From contig JALGQZ010000001.1 in assembly GCA_023105745.1 (NCBI GenBank), positions 57,183,437-57,247,436 of the forward strand: 64,000 bases of DNA, in the 5' to 3' direction. Below the pieces are notes generated by a model. That model worked only from the letters and a program-made list of their open reading frames with translations, made no database searches and was not told the DNA's origin. Shown piece after piece: positions 12,641-23,999 of this stretch; the first letter of the stretch is position 1; every line of letters starts with the position of its first letter. A program made the position numbers and the translations under genes. Source of the DNA: Austropuccinia psidii (taxonomy: Eukaryota > Basidiomycota > Pucciniomycetes > Pucciniales > Sphaerophragmiaceae).

Positions 12641-14284
12641 ATGCTTCAACCCCCCACTGAAGGTGAATTTCAGACCCCTGAGCTTCTTTGGCAACATGTG
12701 CATAATGTTTCCAGGGCTCAGGGGTATGCTATGTCCACCTTGAGGTCCAATATGACCCACAACCAACTTGAAATATGTTGTGACAGGTCTGGAACCTCAA
12801 ATCCCAACAAAAGCCCCTCCAAAACAGTCACCTCAAGAAAGCTTGACTGTCCTTTTAGACTTTATGCCAGGAAATATGCCAAGAGTACCACTTGGACTCT
12901 TAAAGTCAAAAATCCTGAACATAGCCATGATGCCACTGAAAATATCATGGCACATCCTGCTTTCAAGAAACTCAATGAGCAAGAAACATCCCAAATTGCT
13001 CAAATGTCTGAATCACTGCTCATGCCAAGGCAAATTAAGGCCCAATTATGCAGCCAGAGGGAGTCTGACAGGCCTGTGATCCTTCAAGACATTTACAACC
13101 AAGTCAAGAAAATCAAGAAAGACAAACTGCAAGGCAGAAGGCCCATTAATGCTCTTATTAAAACTCTCAAACAAGAAAATTTTATTTGGTCCTCTGCAAG
13201 GGATTCTGAGGGAAAAATTACCTCCTTGTTTTTTACTTGCCCCCTGGCCATAAAACTTCTTCATGGCTTTCCTCATGTCATTCTTATGGATTGTACTTAT
13301 AAAACCAATAAGTAAAAAATGCCCCCTTTTCATATTGTTGGATTCAGCTCAACCAATAAGACCTTTTCTGGGGCTTTTTGTTTGATGAAGAATGAAAATT
13401 AAACTTAATATACTTGGGAATTAAATCAATACATTGAAAAGGTCCTCAACAACACCAATCTTGTTCCCCCTCCATTTATTGTTATTGACAGGGATCTGGC
13501 CTTGAAAGACTCTATTAAGAAGCTCTTCCCAGACTCCAAAGTCATGCTATGCATTTGGCACATCAACAACGATGTATCTGCTCATTGCATGAAGAAAATT
13601 GGTCATGGAACTGATTTTGAAAATTTTATGGGCCTTTGGAATCAAGTAATATACTTCTTCACTTTATTTCATTTTATTTCACTTTTTTTCTTATTATTGT
13701 CTTTACTAATGACTTTGGGATTAATTTCTCAGCTTATGTATTCACCCACTGAAAAGTCTTTCAAAGACAACTGGAAGAAGCTTCAAAAGCAAGTTAAAAA
13801 TCCTGAGGTCTTTCAGTATTTGGAAAATACCTGGCTTCCTCTAAAGGAGTATTATGTGCCAGCCTGGACCAACCACCATTGCCACCTGGGTGTGGGCTCC
13901 ACCTCCAGAGTTGAAGGTGCCCATGCCATGGTTAAATGTTGGCTCCAAACATCCACTGGTACTCTCCTGGAGGTATTCAGGGCTCTCCACATGGCATTCA
14001 GAAAACAATTTATTGAAATTATCAACAGAATCTCCAAAGAAATGATTGTCCATGTCAAGAATTTTCCTCCACACATCTGTGCCCTCAATGGCAAGGTGTC
14101 TCATTATGCTCTTCAGATTGCCTTTGAAAATTTCAAAACAGAATTTCCTCCAAATGAAAAATGCACCAACAAATACAACAATTATAAAGGCATTCCTTGC
14201 AAGCATAAGACCCAATAGGCATTTGCCAAGCGCCAAAGGCTTGAATTATCAGACTTCCATCCTCAATGGCATTTGAATTTGCCT
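12641..14284 (+). pseudogene. MULE transposase, broken by stops
   Basis: The likely start is ATG 12641. The longer frame from 12170 is only Pro/Phe-rich read-through of low-complexity DNA. A WRKY/FAR1-like Cys-His region comes first (near 12770-12930: CCDRS, CPFRLYARK, HSHDAT), followed by the MULE catalytic domain. Catalytic acids can be placed: Asp in ILMDCTYK (13289-13291), Asp in FIVIDRDLA (13487-13489) and Glu in SRVEGAHAM (13913-13915). CIWHINN follows the second Asp, as in the family. An 87-bp intron at 13646-13732 (gtaata...ctcag) has no stop and divides by three, so it is hidden in the frame. The end resembles a SWIM zinc finger (GIPCKH, near 14190-14205). In-frame stops at 13313, 13400, 13406 and 14216 disable it. 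Confidence 0.85.
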
Positions 14285-14356
14285 GTGAGGGTTTTTTAAT
14301 TTCTTCTTATTATTTTTTTTCTTATTAACTGATTTTATTTGTCATATTCTTCTCAG
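14285..14356 (+). other. Predicted intron in the MULE gene
   Basis: A gtgagg donor and a ttctcag acceptor bound 72 T-rich bases between the SWIM-like end of the transposase and the downstream acidic region. Joining the sides continues the protein into GFQGDDQSCEKER. This implies one long spliced gene rather than two separate genes. Confidence 0.6.
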
Positions 14357-15018
14357 GCTGGTTTTCAAGGTGATGATCAAAGTTGTGAAAAAGAAAGAAA
14401 GAATGAAGCCAAGAAAATATTTGAAGACATTGGGGAAGACCTGTTTCAAAGACCAATGGAAGAAATCACTCCAATACTTCAACATTTTCAAGATGTTTTG
14501 ACTGGAAAAGTCCCATTTGATCAAATTCCCAAGGGTCAAGAGGATGATCAATATTATGAAGACCCTCTAGAATGCAAGAATATCCGTGGAAGACCCCAAG
14601 GAGCCAATAATAAAAACAAAAATCAAAACAAAAGAGAACCTTCAAGATTTGAAATTATTGAAATTCAATTCAAGAGAAGAGGAAGACCCCCTCAAAAGTG
14701 ACCAGTACAACAACATCAAGATCCCAGTCAAATGTCCCCTCTCCAATTATGGAAGTGGACTCATCTGAAGATTCTGATGATTCTGAGGACTCATTATCTA
14801 AATCCATCAGTTCATCAGATTCACTACCCTCAGCAACTGAACTAAATACATCAGAAGTAACCCTTAGAAGGTCCAGAAGATTGGCAATTGGAATCAAAAC
14901 CTCACAAAGAAAATCACACAAGCCTGCCACCAGTTTGAATATCTATGATGCAATTGACTTGACCTGTGAGCATTGTCAAAGCAATTATCACACAAGTGAT
15001 GAATGCTCCAAGCTGTTT
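14357..15018 (+). pseudogene. MULE linker: acidic/basic region and zinc knuckle
   Basis: The first frame (to 14698) is charged and ends in a basic RRGRPPQK run that resembles an AT-hook. The sequence then moves to another frame at 14698 with a Ser/Asp-rich acidic block (SSEDSDDSEDS) and a CX2CX4HX4C knuckle (CEHCQSNYHTSDEC, near 14965-15006). The change of frame at about 14698 could be a one-base indel. This is a low-complexity spacer between transposase and peptidase. A GTGAGT donor at 15019 marks the next intron, with its acceptor at 15096-15097. Confidence 0.6.
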
Positions 15019-15097
15019 GTGAGTTTCTGATTCTTTTTAATGTAATTTTGTGTTGTTTATTTTGATATTTATTCATTTTTTGAACTTATTTTACCAG

Positions 15098-15720
15098 ATA
15101 ACTGGCTCAGAAGACTTGCCCAAGTTTATATTGAAATACCCCTCCAAGGCATCAATGTCCAGGGTGATGGAAACTGTGGCTACAGAACAGTATCCCACTT
15201 CACTTACAAGACTCAAGATCAATGGGCTGATGTCAGAGGTGACTTGGATGAAGAAATTCAGCAAAATCAAGACCTTTATGAAGCCATTAACACCTTAATT
15301 CCCTCAGTATCTTCCTATTTGGAAAGAATTGAATGGTATGAAGATGTTGGCCAGGCTCCAAAAAGCAAGTGGATGTACATTCCTGACATGGGGGATCCAA
15401 TTTCAAATAAGTATAAAAGACCAGTTTTCTTTTATTACACAGCCCAATCTTTTTCTTTTTTCCCTTATTTCTGTCCGCCAAATGATAATCCCCCCATTTT
15501 CATCTGCTTCTTGAATAGTTGTGCTCATTTTGTTCCTTTGGACATCATCATTTCTAAAGTTTATCCAGTCCCCCCCATTACTGTGAACTGGGAGATTCAT
15601 GCCCAAAAACAAGCCCTGGGGTGGGCTGATAAATTTAAGAAACACATAATGTTGTATTTGTCCAATCTTCCTCCCCCCTCTCAGAAAAAACCCACTATTT
15701 TGGAGGTTGATTCTGATTGA
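15098..15720 (+). pseudogene. OTU-like cysteine peptidase domain at the C end of the MULE protein
   Basis: After the predicted intron, the frame containing VQGDGNCGYRTVSHF is a textbook OTU nucleophile motif, with Asp and Cys in GDGNC (Cys codon 15175-15177). The matching His lies in NSCAHFVPL (His codon 15526-15528), about 117 residues later, and is followed by hydrophobic residues as in OTU folds. OTU enzymes cleave ubiquitin or ubiquitin-like chains, but what this one does in a transposon is unknown. The frame ends at 15718-15720. The splice junction leaves it one base out of phase with the preceding exon, so an indel or a different splice site is needed. Both catalytic residues survive even though the upstream transposase has stops. 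Confidence 0.75.
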
Positions 15721-15831
15721 ATGATTTTTGTATATACAATTTATGCCAATTATCTCCCTCCTCAGTCATATTTATTGCTTAAATCCCACCTCAGTCTCCT
15801 TTTTTATCAAACATGTGGAACTTTTGTACTT

Positions 15832-16193
15832 GAAAATAGTCATATTACACACAAGAAAAGAAACAGTTGAAAAAAAACACTCATTGCGCCTTCACTTGTT
15901 GTCCCACCAAAACAATTTTCCCAATTCATGAGCTTCTGGTTCTTTATTGTCCATATTGAACCCTTTAATTTTTTTAAAAAAAAAGAAGGAAATTCATAAG
16001 TGGGAAGTTATTAAATTCACTTTTTAAAAATAGACATATTACAATGGCGGGAAAAACATTTGAAAAAAAACCTTTTTGCACCTTCACTTGTCCCACCCAA
16101 AAAAATTCCCAAAATTATGGGATTCTGGTGCTTTATTATTCACATTGAACCCTTCATTTTAAAAGAAAAATGAAGGAAATTAATAAGTGGGAA
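15832..16193 (+). repeat. Two-copy direct repeat (about 185 bp) in the MULE 3' flank
   Basis: Copy one (about 15832-16016) and copy two (about 16023-16193) share 'ttgcrccttcacttgt', 'ttctggttctttattgtcc' and 'gaaggaaattcataagtggga' in the same order. Both are non-coding and lie between the peptidase stop and the right TIR. This is a local duplication, diverged by substitutions and A-run length. Confidence 0.75.
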
Positions 16194-16349
16194 GATTTTA
16201 AAACAATTTTTGAAAAAAAATATGCCATTTTGGCATATTGGCCAAATTGGTGATCTTTGGCAAAAACAAATTTGAAAACATTTGTGCTTATTGACATGCC
16301 AAGTCGGGAAAAATCCTCAAAACTGATCCTGAGGAATTTTTTTTGAAAA

Positions 16350-16466
16350 TTAAGGTCACTTACGTGTTTTTACCAGAAACCTATGTGTTTTTACCATAAA
16401 TTGGTAAAAACACATAAGTTCTTAGTAAAAACACGTAAGGGCTTACGTGTGTTTACCAACACCCTT
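16350..16466 (+). repeat. Right terminal inverted repeat of the MULE with motif array
   Basis: Forward and inverse copies of the GGTAAAAACACGTAAG-like motif lie near 16357, 16381, 16404, 16424 and 16441. The terminal sequence GTTTACCAACACCCTT ends at 16466 and pairs with the left end. The dense alternation of orientations can form hairpins within the end itself. Confidence 0.75.
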
Positions 16467-17705
16467 ATCTTAACTATTAGATCACTTTTAGTCATGTAAG
16501 ATTGTCATAATTACTTAATGAAGTAAATTTATGTGACGACCAACCCATTTATGGTTAAGAAATAAAGGAGTAACAACTGTCAATTTTCTTTTATTTAAAA
16601 ATATATATTATTTTCTCAAAGATATACATGTTTTTGAAAATTTAATTTAAGGTTGTATTTTCTTTGAATATTTGAAGATACATTGATTCATGTGAAATCA
16701 TTGAAAATGGAACTTAAGTAAACATTTTTATTTGGATTATGAAATAATTATTGTTTTTTGGTTTTGGTTTGAATTCTCCCTTTCTCCATTGTTCCTGATA
16801 GTTTGAGAGGGATTAATGGAGAATTTTATATTTAATGACTTTTTGAAGTTTGTACCTCATTTTGTTGTAGAAAATCAGATAGTATAGCTATGGCTAGCTG
16901 TTATGAGGTAAACTAAAGGATACCACTCCAAAAATAGTTTAATTAAGCTTTTGGATTTATCCATGTGAAATCCTCAATAATTGACATGGTTTCAGGAGTC
17001 AGGGTTGCTCATTACCTCCTTTTCACATAAATACAGAAGCTCATTTTCCATTTTCTCATGATTTGATGTGATTTTGACTTGGTAACCAGGTTAAAAAAGT
17101 CCTTCATAGATTGATTGGGTCACACTCAGCCATGCGTCCAATATTTAGAGCTGGAAATGCCTCAGAGGCCTTAGAAGTTGGGCACCCTAGCTCTCTTTGA
17201 TGTCTTCTTTCCCCCTTAGCTATTTTCACACCAAAAGTAGTAACTCAGGCTTCAAGACTGATATCCACTCTTTGTGTGTCAAAACTGAATGTAGAAATAA
17301 AGTAGTTCTAAGTGCCACAAACAAGTATAACACTATTCTTAGTGTATATGTAACATGGGATTTCTCACATTTGCATTATTTTAGCATGAAAATGAGAAAA
17401 AAAATTCACATTTCTTCTATGTGGTATTCATGATGTGGTGTTGAAGTATTTTCCATATTGTCACCTCATAGAGTTAATTTAAGCTTATTCATTCTATTGA
17501 GTTATGCTAGGTGAATTTCTGTTGAGAATCCAAATCTGGACTTAAATCCATTGAGTTACCTACAAACAAAAAGTTGTTCATCTGTTCTTAAAGAAACTAA
17601 TCAATTTTGCATATATGCATGACTGATGGGTTATGTATGGTTTAAAAGTTATTTTATATTAATTGTGGCCTATTTGGGAATTTAAAACATAACTCAAGGC
17701 TCATA

Positions 17706-17720
17706 TTTCCTCTCAAAAAA
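17706..17720 (-). promoter_or_regulatory. Polypurine tract of B1
   Basis: On the minus strand the sequence TTTGAGAGGAAA immediately precedes the 3' LTR start. This purine run is where plus-strand DNA synthesis is primed in Ty3 elements. Its position next to the LTR edge supports the boundary at 17705. Confidence 0.6.
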
Positions 17721-17826
17721 AGATAAAACCATATTCAAATTTTATTAGTGAGTTTAAAATTAGAAAATCCCCAAAGGGGGGTTAATTTCCACTTTCCATC
17801 CTCTTTATATTACCCATATTGTGTAA

Positions 17827-19000
17827 TTAAAGTGCATTTGTAGGAATTTTCAGGCTTTTTTCCTTCTTTAATGCCAAAATCTTTCTTAAGAGTCTATCTG
17901 AGCTAGATATGTTTGATTCTGCAAGCCATTCATCTTCATATATTGGCTTTCTATATATGAGAAGGTATTTTCTGTGATTTTTACCCCTAATTCTCCCTTC
18001 TTGAATGAATTTCTTTATCTTTTTGTCTTCAATATGTTCCACTTGTGGTACATCTAAAGGAATGGGGGTCCTTAAAAGAAGAATAATTCAGCAGCTGGCT
18101 GATAAGGTTTAATCAAGCTGACTGGAATTTTGGGGTGTTTTTTTTACAATTCACCACTCAATTCCACTTTAACTGCATTTGTTCCATGTAAGGAAACAAT
18201 AAAAAAAGTTCCTACATCAGAATCTTTAAGTTTCTTTGGGCTTTCAATATTGTTAAAACTTAAGCTCAAAAGTAGAACTAAGTCCCCTAACTTTAAGTCT
18301 GGTACTTGTTGAGTCTTGTCCCATCTCTGTTTTTCATATTCAAAATCATCATCCATGCTTGTTCTTTAATGGTGTTTCACTTTATCAAGCATTCACTTGA
18401 CACTGGATGCTGTAGGAAGACTTTCAATCAAGTCTTTCCTCAGTGTATCTGCTTGGATTCATGGATTCCATTGGTTTCTAACATAGCAGCAGTCTGACCT
18501 GTGGAGTAACAAACAGATGTCTTATATGCCAGTTTTAATTCAGGGATTAAAATTCACCAGTCATGGGTAAAGCCATATTAATATTCAACTTATGAACTAA
18601 AGGAACAGAATCTACTTATCATTCCTTCTAAATTTGAATGATTTTCTCTGCTAGACCATCCATTTGTGGGTTATATTCTGTAGAAAATTATAAATTGGTC
18701 CAAAACAATCTATTAGGATTAGTCCAAAGTGCAGATGTGTATTTGGGGTCTCTTTCACTTATGATATTATTAAATAACCCTGAATGAGAAATAGCCCAAT
18801 TCAATAAGAGGATATCCCTATCCATAGCAGTGTCGTCTTTATTACATTGTAATAATATGTGAGTTTCCTACATCTATCTCCAATTACTAGGCAAGACTTA
18901 TAGCTCTTGTCACCACTTGGAGTTAGTTCTGTGACCCAATCCATGTGAGAAACTTCCCAAGGAGAATTTGGTTCTTTAATCTTAATCATAAGTCCAAATA
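17827..19000 (-). pseudogene. B1 integrase and chromodomain-like tail
   Basis: Reading the minus strand, the zinc-binding end shows CDRC with a stop just after it. The core begins with SHMDWVTELTP (first catalytic Asp). The second site reads ISERDPKYTSALW, with Glu where family members have Asp, and the third Glu lies in MDGLAEKII. The C-terminal domain is at 18356-18144 (DKTQQVPDLKLGDLVLL, ending NAVKVELS). A chromodomain-like tail follows at 18042-17827 (KYLLIYRKPIYEDEWLAE). Stops and frameshifts separate these pieces. The tail identifies the element as a chromovirus-type Ty3 element, a group often directed to particular chromatin. Confidence 0.75.
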
Positions 19001-19599
19001 TTGTTCTTGTGCTCCAGTTTGCTTTTTAGCATCTGTCACATGTATCAAAATACTTAATGGTTTCTTTTCTCCAAGATAGCAAACATGCACAGTTTTTGAC
19101 TTTTTCCATTTGTCTGTCCTCTGATAGGTGTCTAGAATATAGGTCATAATGAGATTAATGGAGAATCTTATTAATAAGAGATCTACTTCATAATTTCATG
19201 GCACAATAATGTTTAGTTCTTTGGTATATTATTTTTGAAACAAGTTTAATCTTCCTTCAGAATAGGAAGTTTTGCATATTTAATCCAATTAGCTAACCAA
19301 AGCTGTTTATTTTTAGTCTTTATCCAGTAAAGATGTTAAGATATGGAAATTCTCTTTTGCTTGTATGACTCTCTGACTTCTTCAAAGAATTCAGTCCCAG
19401 TATAAGTTGTGTTAATTATTTTGATTGGTATATGTGGTTCTGCTTCTAAAGGTACATAATCTGGGTTATCAGTCATATTTTCTGGTGCCTACCTGATGTC
19501 CACCAACATTCTTATGTACATTTCCTTCCTTATGAATTATTCACATATTCCCTCTATATTAATGAATTGCTATTTTCCATCTGAAAATGTGTCTGTTGG

Positions 19600-20802
19600 G
19601 TTTTTTCATGTTCAGAAGGGACTTCACTGCATTACAGTCAGCTATAGCTTCAAAATCAATTCAATCAATATAACAGTGTAATATCTCAAGTTCCCATACC
19701 AAACATAATCATTCCATTTTGCTTGCACCATATCTGTCTTCTGTTTGTTTTATTTTTTTTGAGATGAAACAAATTTCTCCTTCCATTGGTTTGTCATTAA
19801 TAATTTGGACTTGGTGTAAGGCTTCCCCTAATCCATCTCCACATGCATCAATGCACAATGTGAAGGGTAGAGTCCATTCAGTCATTAGGAGTAAAAGTAC
19901 TTCTGTAAGGGCTTTCCTTATTTGCTCATATTCTCTGATTTCTTCTTGGGTCATCTTGAATACTTTCTAAAGATCAGATATTATATAGAGTGACTTGGCT
20001 AGAATTGAAAAATACTTCAGGTGCTTCCTATAATAACTGTTTTATCCAAGAAAAGACATAATTCCCTTCATATTCTGGGGTATTGACTTAAGTAACACTG
20101 CTGCCACTTTGCTTTTGTCAATACCTAAGCTTAATCCAAAAACAATATTTCCATGTTCTTTGAGTTATTCAATGCCAAAATTTCACTTCTTAATTCAAAT
20201 CTGAATATTCACTTCTGCAACTCTTTCTAATACTCTTGCAAGTATTTCAAGTTTCAAAGACCATCAGTCTGAACATATTACTAAATAATCAATATAAATG
20301 ATAAACCATCCTTTGGAAACTTTCATGGGAAATATGGTATTTATTATTTTTTGATAATGATATGGAGCATTTCAACACTAATTGGAATTATCAGATACTC
20401 ATAAATACCACAGGTTGTGATAATTCTAATTAATTTCTTGGCTTTGGGTGTAAAGACATTCTGATGTAAGCCTTTTAATAAATCCATTGATGTTATGTAT
20501 TTTGCTTTAGAAAATTGGTTCAAGGTTTCTTGGATTCTAGGAATTGGATACCTATCTGGAGCTGTGTAGGTATTTAATGCTGTAAAATCTCCAATCATCT
20601 TTAATATATTATTGTTCCAAGAAATAATGACAGGAGCTATAGCTTTAACTCCTTTAGTATGGCCTACATTTCTTAGTAAACCAAGTTGTGTTAACTCTTC
20701 AATATTTTTTTCCAAAGCTTCCCTAGCTCTTTTTCTTTCTGGGTAAGCTGGTTTTCTGAGAACTGAAGGGTATGTTCTGTCAGTATTAAGAGTAATATCC
20801 AC
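19600..20802 (-). pseudogene. B1 reverse transcriptase and RNase H, inactive
   Basis: The RT fingers/palm part is at 20802-20344 (RTYPSVLRKPAYPERKRA, MIGDFTALNTYTAPDRYPIPRI, SMDLLKGLHQNVFTPKA). The active-site strand at 20285-20296 encodes YIDY where YIDD is required, so the second catalytic Asp has become Tyr. RNase H/tether sequence follows at 19954-19709 (LPFTLCIDACGDGLGEALHQVQ, ICFISKKIKQTEDRYGASKME). The parts lie in different frames, with stops between them. Confidence 0.8.
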
Positions 20803-20999
20803 TTCATGCCTTGTAGTTGTGCATAGTGTTAATTCTCTGGAGAAAAGGCATCTTTATATGTTTAAACACATTAATAAGCTCTTGCTTCATTTTTGGTCAT
20901 AAGTCTAGATTAATTTGTGCTTCACTGAGTTTATTTGACACAAACTCTTCTTTATATTTATATTTACTTGAAGATAGTACCAATATTTTTTTTGGCATG

Positions 21000-21600
21000 T
21001 TGGGACAAGTTAATTCTTGTCTTTTTTTCTATCCAATTGTAAAATATCTATATTTATTTTTATTGATGTCAATACTGTACATGTTCAAGTAGTCATTTCC
21101 AAGAATGATATGCTGAGAGGTTCAGTTATTCATTACTACTATCTTTGTGTTCATTCTCATACTTCTTGTGTGGTGTGAAAATATCATATTAGTGTCTAAT
21201 ATACTCAAGGGGTACATATTATTACTGGCACTACTGAACTTCACACCTTCTATTGGTAATAGCTGGTTTTTAAATTGTGGAAGTATTTTTTTTGAGATAG
21301 TCTTTCCCTACACAAGTGCAAATTCATCCTTTGTTCATATTTAATTTGGCTTCTAAATCATCCATCAAGATTGATCTAATATGAGATGCTCCAGAAGTAT
21401 AACCTTTTCCTCTAGAAGTTTTGTTTTTACCAATTATAGCATTTTGAATATTGATCAATCTATAGCAGTCCTCACTATATTTTGGTAAATTAATATTTAC
21501 TTCTGTGAATTTAAATATTTCTTTGATAATATCAGTATGGTAGTAATACACTGGTGTCTCAACAGAAATTTCAGAATACTGGTCATATTGTTCTTTCTCT
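21000..21600 (-). pseudogene. B1 protease region remnant
   Basis: Between gag and RT, the minus-strand frame at 21551-21324 (GKGYTSGASHIRSILMDDLEAK) corresponds to the segment just upstream of the retropepsin. The expected aspartic-protease motif (D-T/S-G) falls at about 21320-21290, where the frame is broken (stop, then ICTCVG). No functional protease is encoded. Confidence 0.5.
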
Positions 21601-21632
21601 TCAGTACATTGTACCTCTTCAATGACTTGAAA

Positions 21633-23181
21633 TTAATTTATTTTTGACTTGTTTATACAGGGTTTGGCTAAATTTGGGGTACTCTCACATTTATGACACT
21701 TTAAGAGAACTCTTTTTGGTCTTCTATCTTCTTTAGAAGGCTTTGTCATAATATTTGACTCAACAGGGTTTCTAGTCCAGTATTTACCAATTCTTGTCCT
21801 ACTCAAGATATCTTCCATTGAACTAATATATTCCTCTTTTGGAAAGGGCTCTACACATCTGTATTGGATAGAATGCTCTAGTTCACCCCTACATATTCTT
21901 AATATCTTAATATTAATCATTGAGTCTGACATAACTGGGTGTAAAGAAGATAGTCTGTCTTTATTATGAAGGAATCAAGTAAATGTTTTTTCTTTCTCTG
22001 AATTAAACATGAAACTTTCAAAAGCATTTTACATCTTAATTTTCCAGGAATTTTTGGCACACTTGGTGATTTTTTCTTTGCAGTCCTTGAAAGAAAAGAG
22101 TTTAACTGGGGTAGTATGATTCCATCAGTTATTTGATATTCCTCTTTAATCATATCACTCATTCTAATGAGCTCAATGTTGTTATATTCTCCTTCACCAG
22201 AGAATGTTGGCCATTCCTCTAGTTTGGGAATGTCCCTTGCAGTAATTGGATTTTCTCCTGAAAAAGGGGACAGACTTTCTTCAACACAAATTTTCCTCAG
22301 TTAAAGGTGTTGAGTGTCTGGGCATATGGAAATTAGGCTCATAATTCTTATGAATTTGATCTTCTTGTACCAGTATCCCCTCCTTTAAAGTTTGTCTTTC
22401 ATTATCACTCCTCTCCAAATGTATGGGAAAAGGACTTTTGGTATGAACTCTTTCTGGAATTTTTTCTTTCAAGTTTGGGAGATGGTAATTGGTATTATTA
22501 ATGGAAATATTATCTAATTCATCATTTTTTTTCTTCAAAGTTACTCTCAATTCTGTCACATGTATTGGAAATTGACTCAAGCCTTGCATTTGTCATTTTA
22601 CACCATTCTGTGAAGTTGGTGTTGTTATTTCTTAAGTCATTGACATTTGATGTTACTTAATTCATTATAAAAATAATCAAATTGTACATCAATAATGGGC
22701 TTTATATATCTAATTTCCTCCATATTTTCTGTAAAAAAGGCATTTCAATCCTTTTTTCCTCAGGTGTGAACTCCATAAGAGTTCTTGCCATATTGATCAC
22801 ACTTTCTATAGCTGAAGGCTCCAATTTTGGACTCCTGTACCCTTGTGGGTAAGGTCTGTTGTAATTGGCTTTGTGTTTCCCCTTTCCCTTTTTGGTTCTG
22901 GGACCTTCCTGTTTCCTCTGAGGTCCTTGGGGAGTTCTGGAGCTGGTTAACACTACTTGTCTTTCCTTTTCCAAAGATGGGGTCATTTCCAGTCCCTTCT
23001 TTTGGTCTACAGATAAAAGACTTTGGTTCTTCAACCAACTCTTTATTTTTTGACTTTGTCCTTGCAAGAAAACAGGTTCCATAATCCTAAGAGTTGTATG
23101 GTCTTCTTCTGACCCAGAAAGCTTTTGATGTGTAAGTAGAAGCTCATAGACCCCTTTCAAAGGCTTCAGCATATTTCCCAC
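21633..23181 (-). pseudogene. B1 gag, fragmented
   Basis: Four open pieces (23181-22702, 22589-22281, 22162-21917, 21932-21633) follow one another on the minus strand. The first has a Lys/Gln-rich low-complexity segment and the family signature YPQGYRSPKLEPSAIESV. The same signature appears in the B2 gag at the right edge of the window. The last includes the nucleocapsid knuckle KCHKCESTPNLAKPC, in which the zinc-ligand His is replaced by Asn. Stops and shifts between the pieces make it non-functional. Confidence 0.7.
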
Positions 23182-23979
23182 ACTTTATACTTGGCTTCTC
23201 TGTAGCATCTCTGTACTGGTACTTATATTTCTATAGCTGCAACTTGGAAGTTCATCAACCCTTAAAGCATTACCTTGATTCAGTTAAGGCTCATAGTTTA
23301 TGTCAAAGGTGGTTGGTACAGACCTTGGGAATGGGGAACTCTGGAATCCTCTAAATGTGAATTTCTTGAGGAAGGCCTTCCAGGTCTGTCCCTTGTCAAC
23401 ATCCATCTGGTTAGAATTCATAGTTGCTTCCATTTCTGGTACGAACCATTTTCATGTAAATGTAAGAGAAAATTGATAATAAAGACAAAAAGACACACCT
23501 TTTGTTGGCTATTTGGATAAATATGCTTTGAATAAAGTCCCTATTTTGAAAATTTGCACTTCAATAAGCTCTTCAGATTCTTCTTCTGAAGATCCTGGAC
23601 TGGTGATATATCTCTTACCAATGTAATTACCAGCTTCAATATATTTGATGAAAGAGACTGAAAATGATTAGAAAAGTAAAATTTTTTCTCATACTTTAAG
23701 ATATTTTTAAGATTTTTAATAGGGTTTTTTATTTTTTTATATATCAGGAAAAAAAGTTTAAATTTCAAATCTTTTGAGCCAAAAAGATTCAGAGAAACTG
23801 AAAGACAAATTTTATAAGCTTTTGGATGTGAAAAAGCCACATGTGAAACAATATGAAATTGATCCAAATTCCTCAAAGAAAAGTATTTTAAGACAGTTTT
23901 CCTTCAAAAAAAAATATTTATTTATTAAATATATTTCAAAGCTTCAAAATATATCGATTGAGGGTTCAATCTTTAAAGA

Positions 23980-23999
23980 AACATGGCCAAGCCTCCAAA
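23980..23999 (-). promoter_or_regulatory. Primer-binding site of B1
   Basis: Two bases after the 5' LTR the minus strand reads TGGAGGCTTGGCCATG. This corresponds to TGGGGGCCCAGCCATG after the LTR of the B2 element at 62898. A TGG start two bases from the LTR fits a site complementary to a tRNA 3' end (CCA). I cannot name the tRNA. Confidence 0.6.

Larger units (their letters stand above)
12065..16466 (+). mobile_element. Mutator-like DNA transposon (MULE) with transposase and OTU-type peptidase
   Basis: The element is 4402 bp. Its left end AAGGGTTTTGGTAAAAACAC matches the inverse complement of its right end, AAGGGTGTTGGTAAAC. It interrupts the B1 LTR, and the partner LTR near 24680-24700 gives the uninterrupted site. 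The flanks AATTAACTT (12056-12064) and TCTTAACTA (16468-16476) share TTAACT, consistent with an aged 9-bp target duplication typical of MULEs. Inside lie a FAR1-like DNA-binding/MULE transposase gene (from 12641), an acidic Ser-rich linker with a zinc knuckle, and an OTU-like cysteine peptidase domain. Stops and a frame break make the present copy inactive. Confidence 0.85.
11408..17705 (-). repeat. 3' LTR of B1, split by the MULE
   Basis: 11408-12064 aligns with 24000-24690 and 16467-17705 aligns with 24700-25734. The plus-strand termini are TGTCAG at 11408 and CTCATA at 17705. The other LTR has TGTAAG and CTCACA, so one terminal base has mutated here. After removal of the MULE the LTR is about 1.89 kb, against 1.735 kb for its partner. 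Confidence 0.85.
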
